Source: Apoderus coryli (lineage: Eukaryota > Arthropoda > Insecta > Coleoptera > Attelabidae). Taken from it: 64,000 nucleotides of DNA. The DNA lies in NCBI GenBank assembly GCA_911728435.2, contig OU452205.1, positions 7,694,260 through 7,758,259 of the forward strand. Direction: 5' to 3'. The notes under the pieces are model-generated. The model was not told where the DNA came from. It searched no databases and saw nothing but the letters and a program-made list of their open reading frames with translations. A program made the translations under genes and the position numbers. This document shows, in pieces, positions 1 to 12,091 of this stretch (position 1 is the first letter of the stretch; the number at the start of each line of letters is the position of its first letter).

Positions 1-311
1 TTATACCGGACTTATTTAAGGTTTTATGTCAAAAATGACGTTTGCACGCTCGAAAATCATGATAAAATTGTCTTATAAGGAAACCTCCATTAATTGTTTT
101 ATTTATTTAATACTGCCTCATTTTATGAGAAATTTGAACTGTCTTGGTAAATATTTCTAAATGAGCAAATTGCATACAGTAATTTTATTCCAAGTTTTAA
201 GCTTAAATATATCTAAGTAGCTATGACGGCAATGAAAATCAAGAACTGTCATTATGATGCTGTCACTTATCAGTTTAAAAGTATTGATAACAATGCCGGG
301 GCGTTTCAAAT
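1..311. other. No gene recognised
   Basis: AT-rich sequence with no convincing ORF. The first 45 bases contain TTTATGTCAAAAATGACG, also found at 37896-37917 near the right end of a short CAGGGTGTC-type element, so the left edge is probably the tail of a related repeat. Confidence 0.4.
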
Positions 312-1404
312 ATCCTATACCAAACAAAGGCCCCAAAAAATTGAAATCTGTATTCCTAATAATGGGGTCGTGAAATTTACGTAGGACAATGATATTATCA
401 AGGGATATGTGCATGCCAAACGACATTCTTCGGAACGGTCATTAAGGATAGTTTCTTAGGTCTTGATTAAGTCCTGTATGATAGCGTTCTATACCAAACC
501 AAGGCCCCAAAAAATTGAAATCTGTATTCCTAATAATGGGGTCGTGAAATTTACGTAGGACTATGATATTAGGAAGGGATATGTGCATGCCAAACGACAT
601 TCTTCGGAACGGTCATTAAGGATAGTTTCTTAGGTCTTGATTAGGTCCTATATGATAGCGTCTTATACCAAACAAAGGCCCCAAAATATTGAAATCTGTT
701 TTCCTAATAATGGGGTCGTGAAATTTACGCAGGACAATGATATTATGAAGGGATATTTTCATGCCAAACGACATACGCCTACACGGTCATTAAGGATAAT
801 TTCTTAAGTCTTGATTAGGTCCTTTATGATAGCGTCCTATACCAAAACAAGACCCCAAAAAATTTAAATCTGTTTTCTTAATAAAGGGGTTGTGAAATTT
901 ACGCAGGACAATGATATTATGAAGGGCTATTTGCATGCCAAACGACAATTTTCGGAACGGTCATTAAGGATAGTTTCTTAGGTCTTGATTAGGTCCTGTA
1001 TGATAGCGTCCTATACCAAACCAAGGCCCTCAAAAATTGAAATCTGTTTTCCTAATAATGGGGTCGTGAAATTTACGCAGGACAATGATATTATGAAGGG
1101 CTATTTGCATGCCAAACGACAATTTTCGGAACGGTCATTAAGGATAGTTTCTTAGGTCTTGATTAGGTCCTGTATGATAGCGTCCTATACCAAACCAAGG
1201 CCCTCAAAAATTGAAATCTGTTTTCCTAATAATGGGGTCGTGAAATTTACGTAGGACAATGATATTATCAAGGGATATGTGCATGCCAAACGACATTCTT
1301 CGGAACGGTCATTAAGGATAGTTTCTTAGGTCTTGATTAAGTCCTGTATGATAGCGTCCTATACCAAACCAAGGCCCCAAAAAATTGAAATCTGTTTTCC
1401 TAAT
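312..1404. repeat. Tandem satellite, 174-bp unit, about 6.3 copies
   Basis: The anchor CTATACCAAA (with small variants) starts at 315, 489, 663, 837, 1011, 1185 and 1359, exactly 174 bp apart each time. Units differ by scattered substitutions and no length change. The array stops abruptly at 1404 after about 45 bp of the seventh unit. The unit is close to nucleosome-repeat size, usual for arthropod satellites. ORFs inside it are by-products of the repeat. Whether this is an isolated euchromatic array or the edge of a larger one cannot be seen. Confidence 0.95.
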
Positions 1405-2330
1405 TAGCAACAATTAAATTGCAATTCTATTAACTGAATCATGGAAATATTAAAGAATTCGTTTCGCTCCTAATATGAGTGCGTAATAGTCAAACCTAAC
1501 CCGAGAGAATGTATTTCTTTACACATCTTCGTTGGTGGACGTGCGACTATGCTATATTTATTATTTTATATATTTTAAAGCTATTGAACGAATAAATAAA
1601 AAAAATAATAGCATTGATATTGCACCTTGGTAATCATAGCAGTTTTACATTATATCAACTACATAATATTTTGTATAGATATAATTTTGTTAGTCCAGAG
1701 GTAACTGAAACCATAAGACACTGACTCTTATGCTTAAATTGTGAAGATGTCATAAGGCATACACTATAAATTCGTTAACTCTCTAAGCCACCAAGCCTGA
1801 TACCTATTTCGTGGAAATCATTTACGAAATCGTGAGAGCCACCATGTGCTAAGTGACGCCTCGTGTAATAGTCCGCAAGTGTGTAAGAAGTACGTTTAGA
1901 GCACATCGCTGTTTATTATAATTGGATGCCATCAGTTTAACCGACACACTGATAAGCCAAGTCAAGTGACAGATATAAAATTGTATTTTGCATTTTCTTC
2001 TATCTTATCACTTATTTGTGATCGGAATAACGAATAAGTGACAATCAATTATTGTACAAGATTGGGACGAAAAACTTTCACTTTGCTTGTAATAATTCGT
2101 CTAATTATTATTGTGTTTTGTTGTGGGTGTTCGTCGATATTCGTAAAATAGCGACAATTATGTATTTGTTATTTGCCTTTTTGTTTGGAAACAATTATAA
2201 ATGTTGGAAAATATGTGCTTTTTTGCTTATTATGATCGTTAACATAACTATTGAACAATAAGCCTGCTAATCTCTACAAACAAACAAAAAATACTCAATG
2301 CTCCAAGAACATATTGGTAAACTAACTCTA
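1405..2330. other. Non-coding stretch, nothing recognised
   Basis: No domain, repeat partner or splice-bounded exon could be supported. A 69-codon ORF at 2052-2261 has no recognisable content. Confidence 0.4.
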
Positions 2331-2513
2331 CGGGGTGTCCCAAACTGATTTAACCAGGCCCCAATTCTTAAACTAGTCGAGGTATTTTTTTGAAAAAAAA
2401 ACGATAATGTTTAGTTGTGAAAATGCTTTAAAATTGTAATGTCATTTTTTTTTTTTGTAATGGAGCCTTTCAAAATTCAACGCCCACCCTTAAAATTTGA
2501 ATATACACCCTGT
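2331..2513. mobile_element. Possible short MITE with CAGGGTGTC-type ends
   Basis: The left end reads CGGGGTGTCCCAAACTG after TA. The right end reads ACACCCTG followed by TAT. This matches the TA-flanked CAGGGTGTCC termini seen repeatedly in the window, best shown at 37620-37926. Only the ends are diagnostic, so the assignment is tentative. Confidence 0.35.
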
Positions 2514-3159
2514 ATATTTTCGTTGAATGTGTGTTTCCTTACCTATTATTTTTTCCGATTGAAAATCGGTTCATAAATAAATAGCCGATTAATTTTTAAG
2601 TTCTAAATCAGGTTTCTTATAATAATGAATTGAATTTATTAAAAATCAATTTATAGAAACAGAAAACCAACAAACTTCACACTATTTTAATAACTTAAAA
2701 GGCTATCTTGGAGTTGACCCTCTTTTATTTTTGATATTCATTAAAGATTTACCGCTACATCTACCAAACTCTGACTTGACATTGACGATTCAACTATTAT
2801 CGATATTGTCCATTGATGTTCTGGCTTTCAGTATGATTAAATCGCAGTCAAGGGCTGCTGACAGGTTTGCACTACGTGACACGAATGTTTTTGATCGTCT
2901 AATAAAGTTTCTGGGTATCATTTTGGACCAAAAGATCATGTCGAGTGTATGATTGCCGAGTGGTCTAACGTCGTGTCCATGTTGTGAAACTTGAAGGATG
3001 AAATTTTTTTGTTTTGAAATCAGGATATTATGACCTTTTAAATATTGCAAAATAATAAATTACACCTCCATGTCTATAACATACTTGAAAAGAAAACCCG
3101 CGATACATCAATTTTGATTTTTGTTTAGCAATTTGGTAGCCTACGTATTTGATCCGAAA

Positions 3160-3660
3160 TCTGCCGCATCACGGAGGTACCATCTAAGTCATGTTTGCTT
3201 CAAATTGCAACCCCCTATTTTTTAGGGCACCTTTGAGTTGCTGCTGTCGTTCTGACTACAATGATGTGCCAGATAAGAATATTTTTGAGAAAATGCAGTT
3301 TTCTGCCTCCTTATTCCTTATCCATTTTTGGATGTTGTGTCGCTTTGTCATTAATAAAATAACGAAAATACCCAATTCATTTTGTTTTTGGGAGGACTAT
3401 CTATAGAGCAGTTGCTCAAAGTGGACACCTTTAACCGTTGGGCAATGGGCTAGCCTTTCCACAGACGAGCATTGCACGTTTTCTATTATCCTGGAAGTGA
3501 TCTATTGCATCTCGTTTTGATTGCGGTGCCTTCATTCATATAAATTATGTGGCCTATTTAAGTAAACACGGTTTTGGTTGCTAAACATAAATCAAACCTG
3601 ACGTGTCTCGGCTTTTCTTTTAAAAATGTACCATTCCGTTACTTTACTGACACCCTGTAT
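3160..3660 (+). repeat. Dispersed repeat, copy 1 (partner 50090-50480, inverted)
   Basis: Shares blocks with the reverse complement of 50090-50480: TAAGTCATGTTTG, TGAGTTGCTGCTGT, TACAATGATGT, GAGAAAATGCAG and CTAAACATAAATCAAA. It ends in ACACCCTGTATAC, so it is probably a decayed TA-flanked DNA element. No coding capacity was recognised. Confidence 0.55.
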
Positions 3661-3717
3661 ACAATTCCATTATTTATGTGAAAATTAATTACAATCTGTA
3701 CATAAGGCATGATGAAG

Positions 3718-4085
3718 TTCCCGCAGCCACAATATCAGAATCAGATACGACATTCTTCCTGAATATATGAGGTTGGGTAGAAGCAGAAATTCTGTAAATT
3801 ATTCTGGTTCCACATGCTATGTAGATTTACCGAATAGCTTAAAAACACTGGGAGTTTCAGTGTTCAAACATAGATTAAAACACTTTTTATTTGACAGGGC
3901 TTTTAACTTCATCAATGAAGTCCTCAACATTAATTTTCTGTTGTGATTAAAGTTATATACATTTCTATATTTTTGTATAATGTGTTGTTATGAATATTTG
4001 TAATGTTTTAGCATTTACTATGAAATGATGTAAACCATTTTTGGTATTGACATGTAATAAATAATAAATAAATATGAATAATATA
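3718..4085 (+). pseudogene. 3' end of a 5'-truncated non-LTR retrotransposon
   Basis: An open frame from about 3718 to the TGA at 3943-3945 encodes about 75 residues resembling the extreme C terminus of non-LTR reverse transcriptases. Visible landmarks are RSHNIR, then RYDILPEY, then LPNSLKTL and FKHRLKHFLF. A short 3' UTR follows, then an AATAAATAATAAATAAATA tail at about 4058-4078, as expected of CR1/L2/RTE-type 3' ends. The catalytic reverse-transcriptase core is absent. The general class is clear; the clade is not. Confidence 0.7.
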
Positions 4086-4649
4086 TATTCATCTTCACTA
4101 GTGTAACAATTAGGGACGGGTCAAATGAGTTGGGGACCAATATCTGTTCTAGAATGTTTATTCATTTCCTGTTGTATATATATTTAACACTGTAAAATAT
4201 TAATCAACTTATTACAAGAGACTCACCATTTTAAAAAAGGAAAATCTTGATATATTGTTATGATATCGAGATAATTACAAAAGACCTGATTTGTTTATAA
4301 ATTCTAGAAATCTAGAATATATTTAACAATGATATGAACCAGGAAAAAGTTACTTATATTCAAAACTCTTTTTACCCCTTGCACCAAAATTTTTATTAAT
4401 CGCAAAAACTTTCCGGTTAATTTCATTTGTTTAACTTTTTTTGTCTAAAAAATACAAAACTACTCTTTTGGGAAATTCTTTAGGGGCCTCTATCTAAGCA
4501 GATGTTGCTCAAATACAGGTTTTTAGTCTGACAATAGTTAGACTAAAAAGGCGATCGACACAACCGAAATTTTGAAAATTTTTTATGCAGTCCTTCATTT
4601 AATGACCCCTGGATCCTAAAAATGGCCTCAGTTCAAAAGTTTATATATC

Positions 4650-4965
4650 TATGTATAATTGTAAGACGTGTAAATTTTGATTCATGTTCGATTTGTCCAG
4701 TTTTTCGATCCATATAACTCAAGTTCGCATACCAATGGGTGTGTACATTCGGATTGTAGTTAACATAATTGTGCTCTACGTTTTTTCATATTTGTTTGTA
4801 GCCCTGATGAAGGAATAAATGATTCCGAAAGCTTGGCATAGCAAAAAAAAAATTTGTTTCTCCAATTAAGTCCTAAATTAATAGCTTATACCCCAAAAAA
4901 ACATTACTACATAGTTGATATTCAACAAGAAGGCTAAGAAAAAATCAAGTTCAAAATCAAATCTG
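4650..4965 (+). mobile_element. About 315-bp insertion carrying a hammerhead motif
   Basis: The other copy of the host repeat (10240-10330, minus) lacks this segment: its sequence passes from the TATATATCTAT block to the TTGACCAATCGAAAC block with only a short divergent junction. The insertion contains TTTGTAGCC, a complete hammerhead core and an A-run (4845-4853). The organisation resembles the terminal part of a Penelope-like element or a retrozyme-type non-autonomous copy. The boundaries are approximate because the target is old and diverged. Confidence 0.5.
4796..4843 (+). ncRNA. Hammerhead-like ribozyme motif
   Basis: Core CTGATGA (4804-4810), stem II GGAAT/ATTCC (4812-4816 with 4822-4826, loop AAATG) and GAAA (4827-4830) are all present in order. 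Immediately 5' of the core, GCC can pair with GGC (4834-4836) to start stem I. Stem III would be minimal (A-GC-U), as in the short-stem-III type I hammerheads of Penelope-like elements and retrozymes. The cleavage triplet would end in U rather than the usual C, so activity is uncertain. Confidence 0.55.
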
Positions 4966-5480
4966 CATTTTCTGAGCAATCGAAACAAAATTTGGATAAA
5001 AAATCGGCTAGCTCATGGAATCGCTTGAGTTCGTTGGCGATTGAAATCGGAGAGCTAATTTTAAAATGGCGGCCTGTCAAAGTTTTAAAAAAATCATATT
5101 TTTCATTGTTAACAGAAAATACCGATGTTACAAATCAAATTATAGAGCACTACAATGTTTATTTGGAGAGTTTTTTCATCGCGGGCATATTTAAGTAAAT
5201 GTAAGTCAATATAAAGTAACAAAAAATCAAAAAAATAATCATCACCTGTAATTATTTTTAACAAATAAGCACCGGTGAAATAACAATAAGACCGTACATG
5301 AATTATAGTATAATGGATATTTCAGTTAAAATAACTGGCAATATGACACTTTGGTTATATTTGGCGACTGTCAGAATATTCTATTATTTGTTTATTAATA
5401 GTGGGTGTCAGTGGTAGACTAAGTATATATAAATCGAAAATCTACTTTTCCGACTGGCTGCCATCGGAATTTTTTTTATT

Positions 5481-6159
5481 GAAAAGACCCTCTCTATTTT
5501 TCGACAAAGAATCACATCTTCAATTTTTTCGCATCTATTTATGCACACTCTCTTTACCAACTAGAATAAATCAATAAAATTTTCTTCTGCTCTAGTTAGT
5601 GAAACTTGGGCCATAATATTATTAATAATATTAATATTTAATTAATTTTCATATCGGGACAACTTTGTACATAGTATATTTTTCAATTATATTTCCAACA
5701 ACATTACGCTTGTTTTTTCAACAATCGATTTCTATATTTACCCATCCTTACTAACCACCAGACCCAAATTGCAAAATATTTCAACTATTCACGATCAGAT
5801 TTTAAGGACGCAATCAATGCTTTATTTAGATATTATTGTATCCTGCTGGTTTTTTATCTAAAGACGTGATCACGACCAAATAAAACACAACTGTAATACA
5901 CACACAATAAATGGGATGATACATTTATGTTTCTAATCGAACTTGATAGAGAAATGAATAGATTGACAAGGCTGTGGTGCGTCTTTGTAAGTATTATTGA
6001 CAAAAATAAAAGATGTGTTTGTGATGTTAGATTGTGTATTGTGAGATTGTTGGCGTTTCGTAGAACAATTCGTTGTTCAATGACAAAAGAACTGACGAAT
6101 CATTTTCTAATGAACGAATTACATTTTGTTTAGGGCTGGGAAGTTAATTTATTATTTTA
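5481..6159. other. Non-coding stretch, nothing recognised
   Basis: AT-rich, with no repeat partner found inside the window. The ORF at 5927-6133 shows no family resemblance. Confidence 0.4.
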
Positions 6160-6164
6160 TATTA

Positions 6165-6717
6165 TATATGGTGTTCCAAACAGACGCGGCAATATTTCAT
6201 TCATTTTATGAAAAAAGTTCACATAAACATACGTCCAGAAATGAATTGTTTCCACGATACAAGGTATTTTTTGTAAATACCGGTTTACCCTGAGCGATCG
6301 TCGCAACAGTCACCCGAGGGAAGTCCACCTTTAGATCGCAATATAAGAAAGGATTTACTTAAAGTGCGGGGACTGGTATATTATTTATTAGGCTATGGTT
6401 ATGTACCTATTAAATATTCCCGCGCTACTGATGTATGCTTCGTCTGTCCAAATACACCGCATTCTGCACACACTTATGCACATACTATTGAAGTCTTCTG
6501 TATAAAAATCTGCCGGAAGTAAATGATGGGTGACTCGCATTCGGTTTGGCCTAAGTTTATGTTTTTTTTCAAAATTATCTGCGCTTATGCTCTTGTGACA
6601 CCTGTTTCGCCCTCTAACATTCGGGTGGACGAACTGCACACAAAACTGTACCTTCCATAAGTTCTTGCCGATTATCGATATTATTGACAGTAGTCCGTGG
6701 TTTCCGAAACACACCAA
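6165..6717 (-). pseudogene. Mariner-like (IS630-type) transposase remnant
   Basis: On the minus strand a frame from 6717 reads through RVTHHLLP and then WTDEAYISSAG, the characteristic block around the first catalytic Asp of a common insect mariner-like transposase group, followed by FNRY. Downstream the frame has stops but the alignment-like content continues towards 6165. There the sequence GGTGTTCCAAACAGACG resembles the CAGGGTGTCC-type terminus of these elements. The C-terminal catalytic half is missing, so this is a dead copy. Confidence 0.6.
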
Positions 6718-7260
6718 AATTAATAAGGTTAGCTTTTAATCTTTTAAACATCGAATTCGATAGCTGCACTCTCTCTGGATATCAGTTTTCGTAAAGATTC
6801 TTCGTAGCTTCTATATTTTCATTACACTCGATATAGCATTTTAAAATGTCATATTTTTCATAATTTTGATACATTTTTAAGATATCACAACTTATTTTAT
6901 TATAGATGAATACCGAACTCCCAAAATATTTGAAACCACTTTTTTATCAAAATAAATTTGACGTGCCAAACTTTTCAAAAGATTTGACAGCTGCATACTA
7001 CTTGATTTGTATGGATTATTTTCTTAAATCCCAATAAACTCCTGTTCAAAATTATCGCACCACTTCAAATATTGATATTATATTTGTATTAAGGGTAACA
7101 TAAATAAGGGTAATTAAACATTATTACATCGAGGAAGATTTATTCAATTTACAGTTTTAACAATTAAGCAACATTTAACGCGATAAGGTACAAAAAATTG
7201 AAAACTGAAAAATCTTTTAACTTTAACAAACGAAAACCCCAATTAACAAAATGATGAACC

Positions 7261-7905
7261 CTAATAACACGAAATACCTCATCGAGCTCTTATAACCGCT
7301 TGCATTCGACTGGGTAAGCTTGCTATCAATTTCTGAATGGTTTCCTGCGGGATGTTTTCCCATTCGATCAGAACAGCATGCTCCAGTTCTTGCAGGTTGA
7401 TTGGAACAGGTACATGACGTCGAACATCCTAAAGGTGCTCGATTGGATTCAAATCTGGACTTCGTGGTGGCCCCTCTAAGATTTTAATATTAATCTCATT
7501 AAGGTAATGTAAAACAGGTCTTGCGGTGTGAGGCCTTGGATTATCTTGCATAAAAATGAATGTATCCCCTATAAATGGCGCAAACGGCATAACATGGTCT
7601 TGAATAATGTTTTCTAGATAGAATTCTGCATTTATGGATCGCGGACGAACTAATTCTGTGCGTGCGTCAACAAAACAAATTCCACCCCAGAACATTTTTG
7701 ATCCACCACCAAATGGTTCCCTTGAAGATATGGTGCAATCATGAAACCTTTCTCCAGGTCTCCGCCATACTCTATCACGACCGTCTGGAGATTTTAGACT
7801 AACTCTGGTTTCATCTGTGAATAAAACTTTCTTCCAGTCATCGATAGTCCAATGTACATGATCTCTGGTGAATCTTAGTCTGCGTGATCTGTGTTATACG
7901 GTAAG
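7261..7905 (-). pseudogene. Tc1-like transposase, 5'-truncated with three in-frame stops
   Basis: Cut-and-paste DDE transposase. In one minus-strand frame the sequence shows HVHWTIDDW, FTDET (first catalytic Asp), GGGSKMFWGG, FMQDNPRPHT (second Asp) and RSPDLNPIEHL (catalytic Glu in PIEHL), then a C-terminal segment ending RMQAVIRAR. In-frame stops occur just upstream of HRSRR (about 7895), right after PIEHL where family members usually have Trp (about 7425-7427, TAG), and near the C terminus (TGA). The N-terminal DNA-binding domain is missing because the frame runs into the inserted fragment at about 7908. The open part is 7429-7695 plus its in-frame extension. Confidence 0.9.
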
Positions 7906-7907
7906 CA

Positions 7908-8074
7908 AGCTCTTAGTAAATGTTGGAAGTTTGGGTCACACTGCCTGCCGATCACCACTGATGATTCGTGGATCGACAAAACGGCCGTCTGGTGAAAGCA
8001 TGGTAGTGTGAAACAAATTTCCGACATAACTTAAAGTCTTGTTGCTTTATGTAACAAGCAATTATTGTTTTTCT
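7908..8074 (+). mobile_element. Hammerhead-bearing fragment inserted in the Tc1-like element
   Basis: About 165 bp matching the minus strand of 40023-40170: TAAATGTTGGAA, GGGTCACACTGCCTGCCGATC, the hammerhead, TTTCCGACATAACTTA and GTCTTGTTGCTTTATGTAAC. It starts where the transposase frame is lost and ends where Tc1 terminal sequence resumes. It contains one monomer-like region with the ribozyme in the middle. No clear target duplication was seen. Confidence 0.7.
7937..8010 (+). ncRNA. Degenerate hammerhead ribozyme (type I), copy A
   Basis: Outer stem I CACACTGCC/GGTAGTGTG (7937-7945 with 8002-8010), inner stem I CACCA/TGGTG, core CTGATGA at 7958-7964, short stem III around GGCC and cleavage triplet GTC are all kept. 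The second core segment reads AAAAC (7978-7982) instead of GAAAC, changing the essential G12, and stem II is weakened. This copy should therefore be inactive, although its outer stem is intact. Confidence 0.8.
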
Positions 8075-8239
8075 CTTAGCCAAATTAATTCAGTATAGTC
8101 GCAACATACAAAAACTGACCAGAGTAACTACTTGACATGAGCCATCTATGATTTCTTAAAATAAAGCCAATATTGCCTTAAATAATCAAACTAAATCGAA
8201 AAATGTAAGTGCGGTGCGTTAATTTTGAACAGGAGTTTA

Positions 8240-9244
8240 TATTCTTGGGTTTAAAAAATATATATATAACTTGTTATGTATTTTTGTAAAGGGAATTTTA
8301 GGGGCTGTAAGAAAATCCAAAATTATACAGGGTGTCCCATAAGAAAAAAAAAAAAACATTTTCGTTACAGTAACTTTACGAATGGCCCTGTAATAAAACA
8401 GGTTACTATATCTTATTCTTCGTTGAAAAGTGCTATGAGAAAGTTGGAAAGTAGTCCATAGTTCATATAACCATTCCATTCCAATTTTAGATTGATAGGC
8501 TAGAAGATTAGCGTACTTATATTAATACATTATTTAATAATGTCATTTAGTGCTTTACGTCAGTAACATGAGTAAAAAGTCGTCAACTCCACAATATGTA
8601 CTGATTATCAAAAAACCATACGGGTTTCGAGATTAGTAAATCTCATCAACACTCGTGATATTTTAATATGGATTATTTTGTAAAAATATATCTGGCGGTG
8701 TTTATTTTCCAAAATTTTTAATGTGATTTCAAGCGAAGGTGTAAAAATGTACGAGTTCATTACATATTAAATTAAACAATTTGAATTCAAAAAACAATTC
8801 TGTTGCGTTGAAATGGATGTAAGAAACATCTCTAATAACCATCCACCTGTAATTTCATATACCGTTTTTGTATGTTGCAAGCATTTTAGATAATTTAATT
8901 CATATATTATATATTCAGATTTCGCAAAAAAATAATGATAGTAATGTAAACTCAAGTATGTAGACATGGATAGAAACAACAAAATCATGTTGTAAGAGAA
9001 TTTCCTAATATTAATTACTGTAATTGATGAGTATATGAGAAAAGACGTTTTAACGATAACAATTAAATCTCAATCCTGCCTGCATTCACTTAATATTCAA
9101 ATTTCATCGTATACACATTATAATGACCATTAAGCACGCATGATGTTTGTAAGTGAAAAAATATTAGCTGTCAAAGATTTATTTCAGTGGCGTATCTAAT
9201 GTTAATTGAGTCAAAAACTAATAACATTTCCTTAATATATTAGT
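8240..9244. other. Non-coding stretch with one CAGGGTGTCCC terminus
   Basis: TACAGGGTGTCCCATAAG at about 8327-8344 is a mariner-type terminus without a recognisable partner. The rest shows no gene or repeat. Confidence 0.4.
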
Positions 9245-10620
9245 AGACCAGGGTCGATAATTTTAAAAATGGTAAAAAGTGAAAAAAAAATATAGTAGCA
9301 TGATACCCATTGGAAAATATAGAGAATATAACAAAAATAAAAGGAAAAATAAATTACGGGCGATCTGAGGTCGGGAAGGAGGAGGGGGTGAGTTTTTTAG
9401 GGTAAAAAACGGTTAATCTCGATTTCCGGTAAAACTGCAAGTCCTATGAAAAAAAGTTAAATGGTAAAGTTGTAGGTAATAAAAATATCTACAACTTTTG
9501 TATCATGGCTTTTTTCACATAACCTCAAAATTTATGTGAAAAATTCGAATAACCGAGTTTTTGGATTTTTATTTTTATCTTTTGCAAAAAAATTTATTTT
9601 TTCACGAAATTTGGTGAAAACTACCTTTGTATGTCCCAAAAACATACAGTAATTTTTTTGAATTAAAATATTTTTTCACCTTATTTTGATTTAATATCAA
9701 AAAAATCCCGATGGCAGCCAGTCGGAAAAGTAGATTTTTGATTTATGTATTTTTTATTTATACTTAGTCTACCACTGACACCCACTATTAATAAACAAAT
9801 AACGGAATATTCTGACATTCGCCAAATATAACCAAAGTGTCATATTGACAGTTATTGTAACTGAAATACTCATTATACTATAATACATACGTAAGTACGG
9901 TCTTATTGTTATTTCACAGGTGTTTATTTGTCAAAATAATTACAGGTATAGGGGGTGATGATATTTTTTTTTTATTTTTTGTTACTTTATATTGACTTAC
10001 ATTTACTTAAATATGCCAGCGATGAAAAAACTCTCCAAATAAATATTGTAGAGATTTAAGTGCTCTATCATTTGATATGTAACATCGGTATTTTCTATTA
10101 ACAACGAAAAAAATATGATTTTTTTAAAACTTTGACAGGCCGCCATTCTGAAATTAGCTCTCCGATTTCAATCGCCAACGAACTCACGCGATTCCATGAC
10201 CTAGCCGATTTTTTAACCAAATTTTGTTTCGATTGGTCAAAAAATGCGGCCTAGAACGTGACGCAAAGTTTCTATATCCCATATATATATATATATATAG
10301 ATATATAAACTTTTGAACTGAGGTCATTTTTAGGATCCAGGGGTCATAAAATGAAGTACTGCATAAAAATTTTTCAAAATTTCGGTTGTGTCGATCTCCT
10401 GAATAGTTAGATTTTTTTTAAAAATCTACTAAAAGCACTCTAATTTTCAATCGGAAATTCTCACGTCAAATATCTGCTTTTTTAAAAAAGTTGGTGTGTT
10501 TTTTGTTCGCTGAAATCTCTACTTTCTGATGGTATAAAAAAAATATACACTACTAGGGTAAATGTTCTCAGAAAATGCAAATAATGACAAAAACTCGAAT
10601 CCGATTTTTTTTAATCATTA
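9245..10620 (-). repeat. Left inverted arm, outer part
   Basis: Reverse complement matches 20703-21342 and, in its middle, 4505-5480. An (AT)n run lies at about 10279-10305. It ends at the TA target of the transposon that starts at 10621; the arm resumes at 13753. Confidence 0.85.
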
Positions 10621-12091
10621 CCCAAGTAACAAAATATAGTTCTAGGAAGGTTGTATATTGGTTCTAGAACCACTTTATGGATTTTGTTTACATATGCCAT
10701 TAGGTATAAAACAACCTCCTCTAGCCGGCTACACAAACTCCTGGTGACCAAAAGGGCCCACGCTACAGAACCTCCTGCAAACCTAAAAGTTGTCGACATT
10801 TCAGAACCTTAAGGTTAAATATTGAATATTTGTGCAGCTATAATATAACCTTTATATATCCTTACTAGCCAATATATAACTGAATTATAACCCATGAATC
10901 ACAGGTTTAAAGTTCTAATTTAGCCACTAAAAGGTTCTAACTAGCTCCTTGCGAATTATCAACTACAACCTATTAGTAAATAGTTGATCTGCGGAAAGCA
11001 GTCTTAAAACTATTAAGTAAAATATATTACAGACTGCTTCTAATTTTTGGATTAGTTGGTTAATATACGGTATTACTTCTAGTTAAATAACTCTTTGGTA
11101 GGTAATATTGTAATGGTAAATTATGGTAATTATTTATCATTCAATATACGTGATATAAAACTGCATGAAATAGCGGACACAAATTGCTGATTTTAATGCA
11201 CCTTCTATTTTACTGTCAAAATATTATATAAAAGTAGCATAAAATTCATGGGCTATCGATATTATTAATATTAATATTTTTTTTAGTTATATTTAAAATA
11301 CAAGGGAAATATTTTGTTTTTAAAAGTAGTCGAAATTCTAATATATGGAAACCTATGAATATAAAATTATGAAAAAATGTGTTTCCCGAACCTAAAACTA
11401 CGCAGAATTACCTATATTTTCAAAAATATTTTGTTATTTAAATATGTCATAATCTTAAAATGGCCGATAGGAAACAAATGCTTATAAGCTTTTGAAATAA
11501 CCAAAATATAACCTAAGTTGCTTGAAAGTCTGAAAATATGCTAAAATGTAACCTTAAGATCAAATTCGTAACCTAAATAATGCTAAATAACACTTTTCAG
11601 AACAAATAATTGCCTTTATACAACTCAAGCTTAAAAGTGGCACCATCGCAACTTTCTAACGACCTGTTTAGTATTGTTTTGGATGTGTAGTTGTGATCAC
11701 GTGCCAGCTTTTATTCATATTTATTATACAGTGTGTCTTTTAATTGAAACGGTAATTACAAAGTAATAATCGCTGATAAACTGAAAATGTTCCTAGTTTT
11801 CTTGTTCTAATAAGTTGACATTAGGGATTGGTTTGTTCCAAATAAATGCAAATTGAACGCTAATAATATCTAATAAAGAATTAATTTTTATAGTTCGTTT
11901 TTAGTTTTTACTAAACGGGATTTTTCTTGTATTGGTATTTCAGGAATGTTAAACGTATTTTTAAAATGTTCAAACAACAAAAAATCAAACTTTTGTATTT
12001 CATAAATAGGTACAATAAAATTTGATAATACTGTGCCTTCAATTTCTATGCGCGAATTTCATATTTTGTTGTTGTTATTTTTTTTCAAGAT

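Larger units (their letters stand above)
4505..5480 (+). repeat. Dispersed repeat arm, copy 1
   Basis: Matches the reverse complement of about 9710-10420 over blocks such as ATCGACACAACCGAAATTTT, GACCCCTGGATCCTAAAAAT and CCGACTGGCTGCCATCGG. It belongs to the family that forms the arms of the large nested element at 9245-21342. An ORF at 4992-5198 (68 codons, resembling no family I know) lies in the shared part and is broken in the other copy. Relative to that copy this one carries an insertion at about 4650-4965 that holds a hammerhead motif. Confidence 0.8.
7037..8237 (-). mobile_element. Tc1-like DNA transposon, 1201 bp, TA-flanked, defective
   Basis: Inverted termini share AACTCCTGTTCAAAATT (7037-7053 and the complement at 8221-8237), extending with one mismatch through CGCACC. 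TA flanks both ends (7035-7036 and 8238-8239), as expected for Tc1/mariner integration. The length fits a complete element. The 5' part of the transposase has been replaced or disrupted by a hammerhead-bearing fragment at about 7908-8074, and the transposase has nonsense codons, so the element is inactive. Confidence 0.9.

Noticed and set aside
157..426. 89-codon minus-strand ORF
   Set aside because: It runs from the satellite into flanking DNA, with no domain or signal.
312..1404. Regular repeats that might suggest a CRISPR array
   Set aside because: The whole 174-bp unit is repeated with no unique spacers; it is a eukaryotic satellite.
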